This document shows positions 9,974 to 18,121 of a DNA stretch of 64,000 bases, piece after piece; within the stretch, counting starts at the first letter, position 1, and each line of letters starts with the position of its first letter. This DNA comes from Sphingorhabdus pulchriflava (GTDB lineage Bacteria > Pseudomonadota > Alphaproteobacteria > Sphingomonadales > Sphingomonadaceae), in contig NZ_QRGP01000001.1 of the NCBI RefSeq assembly GCF_003367235.1, positions 1,860,001 through 1,924,000 on the forward strand, written 5' to 3'. The notes below the pieces were generated by a model, which did not search any database, was not told the DNA's origin, and saw only the letters and a list, made by a program, of their open reading frames with translations. A program made the position numbers and the translations under genes.

Positions 9974-10645
9974 ATGAACGTCACCGAAGCAGTCGCATCC
10001 CGCCGGTCGGTGCGCGAATTTCTCGACAAGCCGGTCGACAAGGCATTGCTCGAAAGCATCCTCAATAAAGCGCAGAACGCGCCGTCTGGCGGTAACACGC
10101 AGCCGTGGAATGCGGTGATGGCGACGGGAGAGCCGCTGAAGAAATTGCTGGAGGCCGTTGCAGAGGTCGTTCCGCAAGGTCCCGCTGCGCACAAGCCCGA
10201 ATATGCCATCTACCCGCCCGAACTCGATGGCCGGTACAAGAACAGCCGCTTTGGAGTGGGTGAAGCGATGTATGCCGCGCTCGATATTCCGCGTGACAAC
10301 AAAATGGCACGGCTGATGTGGTTTGCGCGCAATTTCCGAGCCTTTGACGCACCGGTGCTGATGCTGATCCACACCCCGCGCTATATGGGCCCGCCGCAAT
10401 GGTCGGATATCGGCATGTGGCTGCAAACCGTAATGCTGCTGCTGCGCGAAGAGGGTCTCGATAGCTGTGCGCAAGAGGCGTGGGCCATCTATACGCCGCA
10501 AATAAGGGCGTGCTTTGACATCCCTGACGACCATATCTTCTTCTGCGGGGCAGCGATCGGCTATCGCGATCCAGATGCGCCGGTGAATAACTTCCCGGTG
10601 GGGCGGGCATCGCTCGATCAGGTGGTGAGTTGGGAGGGGTTCTGA
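9974..10645 (+). CDS. nitroreductase family protein
   Basis: FMN-dependent nitroreductase-fold oxidoreductase of 223 residues. The N-terminus MNVTEAVASRRSVREFLDKPV carries the RRSVR phosphate-contacting motif of the family. It is followed by APSGGNTQPW (FMN contact) and a C-terminal AAIGYRDPDAPVNNFP segment typical of this group. The substrate is not predictable; family members reduce nitroaromatics, quinones or enones with NAD(P)H. The start is preceded by CTGGAGAG, a good Shine-Dalgarno. A palindromic operator lies just upstream and a palindromic repeat follows the stop, so the gene is probably an independently regulated single unit. Confidence 0.9.
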   Translation: MNVTEAVASRRSVREFLDKPVDKALLESILNKAQNAPSGGNTQPWNAVMATGEPLKKLLEAVAEVVPQGPAAHKPEYAIYPPELDGRYKNSRFGVGEAMYAALDIPRDNKMARLMWFARNFRAFDAPVLMLIHTPRYMGPPQWSDIGMWLQTVMLLLREEGLDSCAQEAWAIYTPQIRACFDIPDDHIFFCGAAIGYRDPDAPVNNFPVGRASLDQVVSWEGF

Positions 10646-10660
10646 GGCTGAATTGAAAAA

Positions 10661-10742
10661 CCGTAGCCCTGAGCCTGTCGAAGGGCGCCTCAAGGTTAGC
10701 GCCAACGCTGATAAGCGCCCTTCGACAGGCTCAGGGCTACGG
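10661..10742. repeat. sphingomonad-type palindromic intergenic repeat (perfect 27-bp arms)
   Basis: Two 27-bp arms (10661-10687 and 10716-10742) are exact reverse complements built on GAGCCTGTCGAAGGGCG, with a 28-bp spacer. The element fills the space between the nitroreductase and cysS genes and could fold into a long hairpin. A diverged copy lies at 13214-13280. Such elements are known to be widespread between genes in sphingomonads; what they do here is unknown. Confidence 0.9.
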
Positions 10743-10785
10743 TCAAGAGTTGACGAGGCAAATTTCAATCCCCAATGCGCATTCC

Positions 10786-12213
10786 ATGTCCGACCTGAAA
10801 CTCTTCAACAGCCTGACCCGCCAACTGGAGCCCTTCCAGCCAGTCCACCCCGGCGAGGCGCGCGTCTATAGCTGCGGGCCGACGGTCTATAATTACCAGC
10901 ATATCGGCAATATGCGCGCCTATGTCTTCGCTGACACGCTGGGGCGGGTGCTGAGTTACAAGGGCTATAAGCTGACCCATGTGATCAACATCACCGATGT
11001 CGGGCATCTGACGTCTGACGCCGATGCGGGCGAAGACAAGATGGAAAAGATGGCAGCGTCGCAGGGCAAGTCGGCTTGGGAAATTGCGGCTTTTTATCAG
11101 GCCGATTTCGAGGCGGATCTGGCGCGGCTCAACATCCGCAAACCGGCGCACCCCAAGGCCACCGAATATGTCGATGCGATGATCGAGTGGGGCAAATCGA
11201 TTGCCGACAAGCATTGCTATGAGCTCGACAGCGGCCTCTATTTCGACGTCTCGACCGTCCCCGAATATGGCCGCCTCGCCCGTGCAGTGACCGATGACGG
11301 AGAAGGCCGCATCGACGAGGTTGAGGGCAAACGCAACAAGGCTGATTTCGCGATCTGGCGCAAGACGCCCGAAGGCGAAACGCGGCAGATGGAATGGGAC
11401 TCGCCATGGGGCCGCGGCGCGCCGGGCTGGCATCTCGAATGCTCGGTGATGTCAAAGGCGCTGCTCGGCATGCCGTTCGACATCCACACCGGCGGCATCG
11501 ACCATCGCGAAATCCACCACCCGAACGAAATCGCGCAAAATCAGGCGCATGAAGGCTGCGCCGATACCGGCGCGCGCATCTGGATGCACAATAATTTCCT
11601 CGTCGAACGCAGTGGCAAGATGTCGAAATCGTCGGGCGAGTTTCTGCGCCTGCAACTGCTGATCGACAAGGGCTTCCACCCCCTCGCCTATCGCCTGATG
11701 TGCCTGCAGGCGCATTACCGCAGCGAGCTGGAGTTTTCGTGGGAAGGACTGCAGGCGGCCTTCACGCGGTTGAAGCGGATGGTGATGGCGGTTGCGGCTT
11801 TGCAGGGCACTGAGCCCGCCAGTGAAGTGACTGACAAACGTTTGCTTGATCTGTTTGAGCGTTTTGATGCGGCTGTATCGGATGACCTGAACACAGCCAT
11901 CGCATTGACTGCGCTCGAAGAGACACTGTCGCTCAAAAAGATCGATCAAGGGCAGAAGCTGCTCGCAATTGCGCAAATGGACGCAGTGCTGGGACTCGAC
12001 TTGCTGCAACTTGAACGCGCCGACTTGCGGGTTCAGCCCAAAAATGCGCAAATCAGCGCAACGGAAATCGAAGCTGCCCTGACCAGCCGAAAGGAAGCCC
12101 GCGCCAACAAGGATTTCGCGGCGTCCGATGCGATCCGTGACGATCTTATTGCCAAGGGCGTCGAGGTGATGGACGGTGATCCGTTGGGTTGGGACTGGCG
12201 GATTGAGGTTTAG
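10786..12213 (+). CDS. cysS: cysteinyl-tRNA synthetase
   Basis: Charges tRNA-Cys with cysteine. This is a class I synthetase with the zinc/active-site region CGPTVYNYQHIGN (HIGH-type motif), the conserved YVFADTLGR region and the KMSKS loop GKMSKSSGEF. The C-terminal helical domain ends in DGDPLGWDWRIEV. The ATG at 10786 (MSDLKLFNSL) gives 475 residues and matches the usual N-terminus. An in-frame TTG at 10750 would add 12 residues and lies just past the palindromic repeat. Neither start has a convincing Shine-Dalgarno, so the exact start stays open. Confidence 0.96.
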   Translation: MSDLKLFNSLTRQLEPFQPVHPGEARVYSCGPTVYNYQHIGNMRAYVFADTLGRVLSYKGYKLTHVINITDVGHLTSDADAGEDKMEKMAASQGKSAWEIAAFYQADFEADLARLNIRKPAHPKATEYVDAMIEWGKSIADKHCYELDSGLYFDVSTVPEYGRLARAVTDDGEGRIDEVEGKRNKADFAIWRKTPEGETRQMEWDSPWGRGAPGWHLECSVMSKALLGMPFDIHTGGIDHREIHHPNEIAQNQAHEGCADTGARIWMHNNFLVERSGKMSKSSGEFLRLQLLIDKGFHPLAYRLMCLQAHYRSELEFSWEGLQAAFTRLKRMVMAVAALQGTEPASEVTDKRLLDLFERFDAAVSDDLNTAIALTALEETLSLKKIDQGQKLLAIAQMDAVLGLDLLQLERADLRVQPKNAQISATEIEAALTSRKEARANKDFAASDAIRDDLIAKGVEVMDGDPLGWDWRIEV

Positions 12214-12224
12214 AACTACCTAAG

Positions 12225-12246
12225 CCCCTCCTCTTCAGGGGAGGGG
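12225..12246. repeat. short GC-rich hairpin repeat (CCCCTCC / GGAGGGG)
   Basis: Arms CCCCTCC (12225-12231) and GGAGGGG (12240-12246) pair over an 8-nt loop, directly after cysS. The sequence continues as GGTTGGGGAGGGGAG, a form typical of small dispersed intergenic repeats in this bacterial group. No T-tract follows, so it is not a standard terminator. The purine run downstream also serves as the ribosome binding region of the next gene. Confidence 0.5.
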
Positions 12247-12265
12247 TTGGGGAGGGGAGAAGAAG

Positions 12266-13210
12266 ATGACCAAAACCAAATTCGTGGCATCCAGCCTGAT
12301 CCGCGCAATGGTCGAACCGCGCCTGCCCGACTGGGTCGAGGCGCATTGGTATGTGACCAAGGAAGAGGCGATGGAACTGGCGCCGCTCGCCGAAATTGGC
12401 TGGTTCGACATGTATGACAAGAAAGACATGGCGGCGATCATCACCGCTGCAACCAACCTCAAATGGCTTAACAGCATTTATGCGGGCGTCGATGGCATGC
12501 CGCTCGCCGAACTCAAGAAACGCGGAACCAAGGTCACCAATGGCGCGGGCATTAATGCGATCACCATTGCCGAATATGTCGTCATGGGGATGCTCAACAT
12601 CGCCAAGGGCTATCGCGAAGTGATGCACGCGCAGGACCGGCACGAATGGCTGGTCGATTCGCCCGGCAAGGTGGAACTCTATGGATCAAAGGCATTGCTG
12701 CTGGGCTATGGCGCGATCGGTAAACTGATTGAGGAACGGTTGAAGGCATTCAATGTCGATGTGACAATAGTCCGCCGCACACCGGGCCCGTCGAGCCTGG
12801 CACCCGATGCCTGGCAGGCGCGGCTGGGTGAGTTCGACTGGGTGATCCTTGCCGTCCCCGCAACGCCCGAAACCGAGGAAATGATCGGTGCCGACGAACT
12901 GGCAGAGATGAAGCAGAGCGCGGTGCTGGTGAATATCGCGCGTGGATCGGTGGTCGATCAGGATGCGCTGGTGCAGGCATTGCAGGACCAGCAAATTGGT
13001 GGTGCGTTTCTGGACGTCACGACACCCGAGCCGCTCCCCGCCGATCACCCGTTATGGAGCCTCGATAACTGCCATATCAGTATGCATCTGTCGGGCCGCG
13101 CGCAGGACAAAATGTTTGTGCGCTCCGCCGAACGCTTCCTCGAAAACCTCAAACGCTATCACAAGGGCGAAAAGCTGGAGCCGTTGGTGAACTTGGACTT
13201 GGGTTACTAA
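12266..13210 (+). CDS. D-isomer-specific 2-hydroxyacid dehydrogenase family protein
   Basis: NAD(P)-dependent oxidoreductase of 314 residues that interconverts a 2-oxoacid and a D-2-hydroxyacid. It has the dinucleotide-binding motif LLGYGAIGKLIEE, the catalytic Arg region VNIARGSVVDQDAL, the Glu in VTTPEPLPADHPLW and the His in ISMHLSGRAQD. These match the usual Arg-Glu-His set. It has no regulatory ACT domain, so it is not the long-form phosphoglycerate dehydrogenase. The substrate is undetermined. The start follows a purine-rich GGGGAGAAGAAG run that can act as Shine-Dalgarno. The gene sits between two palindromic repeats, which suggests a single-gene transcript. Confidence 0.88.
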   Translation: MTKTKFVASSLIRAMVEPRLPDWVEAHWYVTKEEAMELAPLAEIGWFDMYDKKDMAAIITAATNLKWLNSIYAGVDGMPLAELKKRGTKVTNGAGINAITIAEYVVMGMLNIAKGYREVMHAQDRHEWLVDSPGKVELYGSKALLLGYGAIGKLIEERLKAFNVDVTIVRRTPGPSSLAPDAWQARLGEFDWVILAVPATPETEEMIGADELAEMKQSAVLVNIARGSVVDQDALVQALQDQQIGGAFLDVTTPEPLPADHPLWSLDNCHISMHLSGRAQDKMFVRSAERFLENLKRYHKGEKLEPLVNLDLGY

Positions 13211-13213
13211 TCA

Positions 13214-13280
13214 CCGCAGTGCTGAGCCTGTCGAAGCACGTTTTACGGACAAGCGCCCTTCGACAAGCTCAGGGCTACGG
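13214..13280. repeat. diverged copy of the palindromic intergenic repeat
   Basis: The left arm starts at 13214 and contains GCTGAGCCTGTCGAAG. The right arm, 13253-13280, contains CTTCGACAAGCTCAGGGCTACGG. The arms pair with several mismatches over a 12-bp spacer. It is the same family as the element at 10661-10742, with the spacer shortened and one arm decayed. Confidence 0.85.
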
Positions 13281-13298
13281 TTTGGGAGGATAGAAATT

Positions 13299-13691
13299 AT
13301 GGCACACAACCCCGCAGAAATCTGGCACCGCGTCGCGCTATCGAAAGACGTCGCCGAAATTGAAAAAATCCTGCACGACGATTGCGTTTTCGAAAGCCCC
13401 GTGGTGCACACACCGCAAGTGGGCAAGGCGATCACCTCCCAATATCTCGCGGCCGCAGGCCATACGCTGGGCAATGATACATTCCGTTATGTCGGCGAAT
13501 GGAACCGCGAAAACAGCGCGATTCTGGAATTCACCGCCGAGATCGACGGCATCAAAATCAATGGCATCGACATGATCTCGTGCGATGACGACGGTCTGAT
13601 CACCCATTTCAAAGTGATGGTGCGCCCGCTGAAGGCCGTGAACATGCTCCACCAGAAAATGGGCGAGATGCTGGCGAAAATGAAGGGCTGA
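13299..13691 (+). CDS. NTF2-like (SnoaL-type) fold protein of unknown function
   Basis: The small 130-residue protein has an N-terminal helix and the segment LHDDCVFESPVVHTPQVGKAI, typical of SnoaL/NTF2-like cone-shaped folds. Beta strands such as LEFTAEIDGIKINGIDMI and THFKVMVRPLKAV follow. Members include isomerases, hydrolases and ligand carriers, so no reaction can be assigned. A GGGAGG Shine-Dalgarno lies 8 bp before the ATG. The stop overlaps the ATG of the HPP gene by one base (TGATG), so the two are cotranscribed and probably translationally coupled. Confidence 0.8.
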   Translation: MAHNPAEIWHRVALSKDVAEIEKILHDDCVFESPVVHTPQVGKAITSQYLAAAGHTLGNDTFRYVGEWNRENSAILEFTAEIDGIKINGIDMISCDDDGLITHFKVMVRPLKAVNMLHQKMGEMLAKMKG

Positions 13692-14392
13692 TGCGCCGAT
13701 TGCGATTGTTCGTCCCCCTGCTTGCCGGGGCCAGTCTGCGTGATCGCAGCGGCGCCGCTGCCGGTGCGGCCTTTGGCGTATTGGTCGCCGCCCTCACAGG
13801 TATGCTGGTTAGATATGCCTTTCCCGATTTTCCGTTCCTGGTTGCGCCCATCGGCGCTTCGGCGGTTCTGGTTTTTGCGGTGCCTGCCAGTCCCCTCGCC
13901 CAGCCATGGCCGGTATTCGGTGGCAATGTAGTTTCCGGCTCTGTCGCCGTAGCGGTCGCCCATGCAATTCCCGATCCGGCGCTTGCCGTCGGGCTGGCAG
14001 TCGGGCTGGCGATCATGGGAATGTCTATCCTGCGCTGCCTCCATCCGCCCGGAGGGGCCGTTGCGATTACTGCGATATTGGGCGGGGATGCCATCGTGAA
14101 GGCAGGCTTTGCCTATCCGGTAACGCTGGTCGCCGCGAACAGTGCGGCATTGCTGGCAATGGGCTGGGTCTACCACCGTTTTTCACAGCACAGCTATCCG
14201 CATCGGCCGGAACCTGTGATCGAAACCCCCATATTGTCCGGCCTTCTGCGCGCCGATATTGATCAAGCCATTGCCGAAAGTGGCGAAACCTTCGACATTG
14301 ACCTGGATGATCTGGAAAACCTCTTGCTCCGCGCCGAGGCCATTTCCGCCGAGCGGCAAAGAAGCGAATCTGGCTCGGATTACTCGATTTAA
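13691..14392 (+). CDS. HPP family integral membrane protein
   Basis: The 233-residue inner-membrane protein has several hydrophobic segments in its first 160 residues and the family signature in LRCLHPPGGAVAITAI. A soluble C-terminal tail of about 60 residues is rich in Asp/Glu (IDLDDLENLLLRAEA). HPP proteins are membrane proteins, some implicated in nitrite transport in plants and cyanobacteria; a transport role here is only an analogy. It is translationally coupled to the NTF2-like gene upstream. No ligand-binding CBS domains are attached, unlike some longer relatives. Confidence 0.85.
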   Translation: MRRLRLFVPLLAGASLRDRSGAAAGAAFGVLVAALTGMLVRYAFPDFPFLVAPIGASAVLVFAVPASPLAQPWPVFGGNVVSGSVAVAVAHAIPDPALAVGLAVGLAIMGMSILRCLHPPGGAVAITAILGGDAIVKAGFAYPVTLVAANSAALLAMGWVYHRFSQHSYPHRPEPVIETPILSGLLRADIDQAIAESGETFDIDLDDLENLLLRAEAISAERQRSESGSDYSI

Positions 14393-14476
14393 TCCAAAGC
14401 GTTGGGCTTGGTTATCTCGCTACAGGCAAATTCCCAGTTGAAATTCCCGTAACAACCCCTAAATCGCCACTCAATC

Positions 14477-14593
14477 CGGGCCCCTCTGGCGCATGCGGCG
14501 GCATGCGTGATGTCGGATTGTTCATCCGAAAGCGCGACACGCGGCGCAACCTCCGTCTCCCGGGACGGATTGGACACATTAGGGGCCCGATAG
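14477..14593 (+). promoter_or_regulatory. structured 5' leader of terC, candidate riboswitch that hides the ribosome binding site
   Basis: CGGGCCCCT (14477-14485) is exactly complementary to AGGGGCCCG (14581-14589), which contains the only Shine-Dalgarno-like run (AGGGG), 8 nt before the terC ATG. Between them lie three hairpins: CGCATGC/GCATGCG (14490-14496 with 14501-14507), TCGGAT/ATCCGA (14513-14518 with 14524-14529) and TCCGTC/GACGGA (14552-14557 with 14564-14569). The result is a closed four-way arrangement that would block translation. A competing CCCCT lies at 14456-14460. TerC/MntP-type exporters are often controlled by manganese riboswitches of the yybP-ykoY class, and a separate terC RNA motif is known. 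I cannot match this leader to either consensus by eye. Confidence 0.6.
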
Positions 14594-15580
14594 ATGGATT
14601 TCCTGTTTGATATGTTTTTGGGCACGCCGGTCTGGTTCTGGCTGGCGTTCCTCGGCATTGTCGTCATTCTGACTGCGTTTGACCTTGGTTTCCTCCATAA
14701 GGAAGACAAGGAAATGGGGATTTCCGAATCCCTCAAGCTTTCTGCCTTTTACATCAGCATCGCTTTGCTCTTCGGCCTTTGGGTCTGGTACGCCAAGGGT
14801 GCCGATCTGGGCATGAAATATTATACCGGCTTCTTCATCGAAAAGGCGCTGTCGATCGACAATGTCTTCGTGATCAGCCTGATTTTCACTTACTTCGCGA
14901 TTCCAGCCAAATATCAGTACCGCGCGCTCCTTTGGGGTATCATCGCGGTGATCGTGTTGCGCGGTATCATGATCGCGGCGGGTGCTGCACTGGTGCAGGA
15001 ATTCTATTGGACGCTCTACCTGTTCGCCGCCTTCCTGATCGCGACGGGCGTGAAGATGCTGTTCACCGGTGACCAGGAAATGGACGTTTCCAAAAACCCT
15101 GTCGTCAAGTTCATGAACAAGCACTTCCGCGTCACGCCAGAATTGCACGGCGAGAAATTTCTGGTGAAGGTTCCCGACAGCAAGACGGGCAAGATGGTCA
15201 CCGCGATGACCCCGCTGTTGCTGGCGCTGATCGTCATCAATCTGGCCGACCTTGTGTTTGCGGTGGATTCGGTGCCCGCGATCTTCGCGATCACCACCGA
15301 TACCTTCATCGTCTACACGTCGAACATCATGGCTATCCTGGGCCTGCGTGCGCTCTATTTTGCGCTGGCGGCGATGGTGCACCGTTTCCATTACCTGAAA
15401 TATGCGCTGGCTCTGGTTTTGGTGTTTATCGGGTCGAAAATCTTCGTCTCCGACTTCATTCTGGGTGGGGATAAATTCCCACCGGTGCTCAGCCTCGCCG
15501 TAACATTCGCCTTGATATTGGGCGGGATATTCTACTCGCTCTGGAAGACCAAGGGCGAGGACGAGAAGGCATCTGCTTAA
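14594..15580 (+). CDS. TerC family integral membrane transporter
   Basis: The 328-residue polytopic protein begins MDFLFDMFLGTPVWFWLAF. It has about nine membrane segments and the conserved acidic motifs of the family: GFFIEKALSIDNVFVISLIF and LVFAVDSVPAIFAITTD. Acidic residues in these membrane helices are thought to pass divalent metal. Known TerC-type proteins are linked to tellurite resistance and to manganese export during metalation of secreted enzymes. The gene stands alone between a structured leader and a strong terminator, so it forms its own regulated unit. The fur gene 3 kb downstream may share the manganese/iron theme (inference). Confidence 0.92.
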   Translation: MDFLFDMFLGTPVWFWLAFLGIVVILTAFDLGFLHKEDKEMGISESLKLSAFYISIALLFGLWVWYAKGADLGMKYYTGFFIEKALSIDNVFVISLIFTYFAIPAKYQYRALLWGIIAVIVLRGIMIAAGAALVQEFYWTLYLFAAFLIATGVKMLFTGDQEMDVSKNPVVKFMNKHFRVTPELHGEKFLVKVPDSKTGKMVTAMTPLLLALIVINLADLVFAVDSVPAIFAITTDTFIVYTSNIMAILGLRALYFALAAMVHRFHYLKYALALVLVFIGSKIFVSDFILGGDKFPPVLSLAVTFALILGGIFYSLWKTKGEDEKASA

Positions 15581-15600
15581 ACCCACAGGTTCCTCCCGAG

Positions 15601-15641
15601 GAAAACCCCGTAGCTCTAATCAAGCTGCGGGGTTTTCTTTT
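15601..15641 (+). terminator. rho-independent terminator of terC
   Basis: GAAAACCCCGTAGCT (15601-15615) pairs with AGCTGCGGGGTTTTC (15623-15637) over a 7-nt loop, with one U-G wobble, and is followed by TTTT. It lies 20 bp past the terC stop. Confidence 0.85.
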
Positions 15642-15697
15642 GGCCAGCGAAGGAAAAAGGCCTTGTGTCCCCTGCCCGCTCTCCCCAAATGGGGGCT

Positions 15698-16273
15698 ATG
15701 ATTATCGAGACAGAACTGACGCCGAACCCGGCGACGATCAAATTCCTGCCCGGACGCATTGTGATGGACGCAGGCACACGCGATTTTGCCGACCATGAAG
15801 AGGCCGAGGCTTCGCCGCTCGCTGAAGCGTTGTTCGGACTGGGCGATGTAACCGGCGTGTTTTTCGGGCGCGACTTCATTTCGGTGACCGCTGCTCCTGG
15901 GGTCAACTGGGCCGATTTGAAGCCCGATGTGCTATCGATCCTTCTCGACCATTTCACCGCCGATATGCCGCTGTTCCATGCGCCCAAGGCCGGGTTCTCG
16001 GTACCCGCAGCAGATGACGAATATCCGCTCGATGATCCTGCCGATGCAGAGATTGTCGACCAGATCAAGGAACTGATCGAAACCCGCGTCCGACCCGCGG
16101 TCGCCAATGACGGTGGGGATATCGTCTATCGCGGCTTCCAGCGCGGCGTTGTTTTCCTGCAGATGCAGGGTGCCTGCTCGGGCTGCCCTTCATCGAGCGC
16201 GACGCTGAAAAATGGCATCGAGCAGCTTTTGAAACATTATGTGCCCGAAGTGACCGAAGTCCGCGCGGCCTGA
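15698..16273 (+). CDS. NifU/Nfu family iron-sulfur cluster carrier protein
   Basis: The 191-residue protein has an N-terminal Nfu domain (MIIETELTPNPATIKFLPG). Its C-terminal NifU-like domain contains the cluster-binding CxxC in QGACSGCPSSSATLKNGIE. It carries or scaffolds Fe-S clusters for delivery to client enzymes; the radical-SAM proteins MiaB and RimO in this window are plausible clients. The ATG at 15698 gives the usual MIIETE N-terminus and has GGGGG 5 bp upstream. An in-frame GTG at 15665 would add residues unlike the family. Confidence 0.93.
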   Translation: MIIETELTPNPATIKFLPGRIVMDAGTRDFADHEEAEASPLAEALFGLGDVTGVFFGRDFISVTAAPGVNWADLKPDVLSILLDHFTADMPLFHAPKAGFSVPAADDEYPLDDPADAEIVDQIKELIETRVRPAVANDGGDIVYRGFQRGVVFLQMQGACSGCPSSSATLKNGIEQLLKHYVPEVTEVRAA

Positions 16274-16298
16274 TATCCAACGAACCGGGGAACCCGAT

Positions 16299-16895
16299 AT
16301 GCCGATCAACCAACCGCTGGGCGATGCAGCCCTTGACCAGCTTTTCCGCACCGCCCGCACCTATAATGGCTATCTCGACACGCCGGTGTCGAACGAACAG
16401 TTGGAAGCGGTGTGGGAGCTTATGAAGTACGGTCCGACTTCGGCCAACTGCCTGCCGGCACGCATTGTCTGGTGCGTCAGCGATGAATCGAAGCAAAAGC
16501 TCGCCGCGCTTGCCATGCCCGCCAATGGCGAGAAAATCCTGCAGGCACCTGCCACCGCGATCATTGGCATGGACATGGAGTTCTATGAAAACCTGCCTGA
16601 GCTCTTCCCGCACACCGATGCGCGCAGCTGGTTTGTCGGCAATGATGCGCTGATCGAGAAGACCGCCTTCCGCAACAGCAGCCTGCAGGGCGGCTATTTC
16701 ATCCTTGCTGCGCGCGCATTGGGCCTGGATACCGGTGCGATGTCGGGTTTCAACAACGATGCAGTTGACGAAGCCTTTTTCGCAGGCACCAAGGTGAAAT
16801 CCAATTTCATCTCGACCATTGGCTATGGCGATCCGGCGACAATCTTCGAACGCAGCCCCCGCCCGGCATTTGAGCGCTTTAACAAGATCGTCTGA
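16299..16895 (+). CDS. malonic semialdehyde reductase-type nitroreductase (RutE/HadB-like)
   Basis: FMN-dependent oxidoreductase of 198 residues. LMKYGPTSANCLPARIVWC and the C-terminal STIGYGDPATIFERSPRPAFE are close to the RutE/HadB group as I know it. That group reduces malonic semialdehyde to 3-hydroxypropionate or acts on related aldehydes and halophenol quinones. The other rut genes of pyrimidine degradation are absent here, so a Rut pathway role is not supported. The gene sits 25 bp after nifU and 18 bp before tsaB, so it is probably part of one operon. Confidence 0.85.
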   Translation: MPINQPLGDAALDQLFRTARTYNGYLDTPVSNEQLEAVWELMKYGPTSANCLPARIVWCVSDESKQKLAALAMPANGEKILQAPATAIIGMDMEFYENLPELFPHTDARSWFVGNDALIEKTAFRNSSLQGGYFILAARALGLDTGAMSGFNNDAVDEAFFAGTKVKSNFISTIGYGDPATIFERSPRPAFERFNKIV

Positions 16896-16913
16896 TCGGT
16901 TACGCGCGGCAGC

Positions 16914-17531
16914 GTGAGACGGCTGGTCATAGATACTGCAACGCGTGCCTGTTCGGTGGCGCTGTTCGAAGACATGGAATGCATCGCTGCGTGCCATGAA
17001 GTTATCGGGCGCGGACATGCCGAACGACTGGTACCGATGATCGCCGAACTGCCCGAAAAGGGCCTTGCCGACATCCTTTCGGTCAATGTGGGGCCGGGAA
17101 GTTTTACAGGAATTCGTGTCGGTGTATCAGCGGCGAAAGCTTTGGCGCTGGCATGGAATGTTCGATGCCAAGGCTATAACGGACTAGCCTTAATGGCAGC
17201 TATTGCACGCCAGACATCCGGATCAACGACCACAATCGATGTCGCCGTTCATGGCGGGCATGGTGAGTTGTTCTTCCAGAGCTTTGCGGCAAATGGCAGC
17301 GCATTGTCCGCGCCGCAATCGCTGGTGCCCGACGCCGTCGCACAGCTTTCAACCGCCGACACCATCGTTGGCGATGCCGCCGATTTGGTCGCAGGGTTGC
17401 GGGGTAGCGGCGCTGTCGCAGAGGCCGTTTCTGACGCGCGCCACTGGCCATTGATTGAACATCTAGGTGCCGTGGATGCCACGCCCACTTATGTTCGCGG
17501 CCCCGATGCAAAATTGCCAAAGGCCAAGTGA
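16914..17531 (+). CDS. tsaB: tRNA threonylcarbamoyladenosine biosynthesis protein TsaB
   Basis: Non-catalytic partner of TsaD in making t6A at position 37 of ANN-decoding tRNAs. The ASKHA-fold N-terminus RRLVIDTATRACSVALFE and the motif VNVGPGSFTGIRVGVSAAKAL are diagnostic. At 205 residues it has the normal length. The start is GTG at 16914. The stop overlaps the next gene by 4 bp (GTGA), the usual tsaB-rimI coupling. The tRNA-Thr gene elsewhere in the window encodes one of the substrates of the pathway. Confidence 0.95.
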   Translation: MRRLVIDTATRACSVALFEDMECIAACHEVIGRGHAERLVPMIAELPEKGLADILSVNVGPGSFTGIRVGVSAAKALALAWNVRCQGYNGLALMAAIARQTSGSTTTIDVAVHGGHGELFFQSFAANGSALSAPQSLVPDAVAQLSTADTIVGDAADLVAGLRGSGAVAEAVSDARHWPLIEHLGAVDATPTYVRGPDAKLPKAK

Positions 17532-17989
17532 CGATGGTGTCGATCACTTTCGGCGATGCGCGCGACATTGCTGCGATCATGCCGATTATGAACGCCGCTT
17601 TTGACCCCAAATATGGCGAAGCATGGACCGCGAGCCAATGTCTCTCGCTGCTAGCAATGCCCGGCAGCCAATTGCTACTGGCCGCAATTGAAAACCAGAT
17701 CGTCGGCTTTGCCCTGACAAGATGGGTTCTGGATGAAGAAGAATTGCTGATGATCGGTGTCGACCCAGGTTTTCAGCGCCAAGGTGTCGCAACCCAGATT
17801 GTTGCGTCGATTATTAGCATCGCAAAGAACAGCGGCCGACAAAATCTGTTTCTAGAGGTTCGTGCGAATAATAGTGCTGCCAACTTCTATACCAGATTGG
17901 GTTTCGCTGCCAAAGCAACTCGACGGGGTTATTATAGAGGTGTCGACGGTCAGCGATTCGATGCTACAACGATGGCGCTTAACTTTTGA
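17528..17989 (+). CDS. rimI: ribosomal-protein-alanine N-acetyltransferase (RimI-like GNAT)
   Basis: GNAT acetyltransferase of 153 residues. The acetyl-CoA binding segment LMIGVDPGFQRQGVATQIV (motif A, QxxGxA form) and the late segment LEVRANNSAANFYTRLGF are typical of RimI, which acetylates the N-terminus of ribosomal protein S18. The GTG at 17528 overlaps the tsaB stop. An ATG two codons on (17534) is the alternative start. The gene position directly after tsaB supports RimI rather than another GNAT, though GNAT specificity is hard to read from sequence. Confidence 0.88.
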   Translation: MTMVSITFGDARDIAAIMPIMNAAFDPKYGEAWTASQCLSLLAMPGSQLLLAAIENQIVGFALTRWVLDEEELLMIGVDPGFQRQGVATQIVASIISIAKNSGRQNLFLEVRANNSAANFYTRLGFAAKATRRGYYRGVDGQRFDATTMALNF

Positions 17990-18121
17990 TATAAGCAAGC
18001 CTGCTCCAATATTCCCGATTTCAATCAGACTTGTAAATATACACCATTGATTAAACCCGTTCGCTGGGCTTTAGTGACAGTGCTGTAAACATGAAAATAG
18101 CCGGGTAAGGGAGAATATATA

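Noticed and set aside
14393-14593. terC leader as a standard yybP-ykoY riboswitch
   Set aside because: I could not find the conserved yybP-ykoY sequence blocks by eye; kept only as an unassigned structured leader.
14579-15586. Long open frame on the minus strand across terC (335 codons)
   Set aside because: Fully antisense to terC and extremely rich in His, Gln, Asp and Arg, as expected for a mirror frame of a membrane protein gene.
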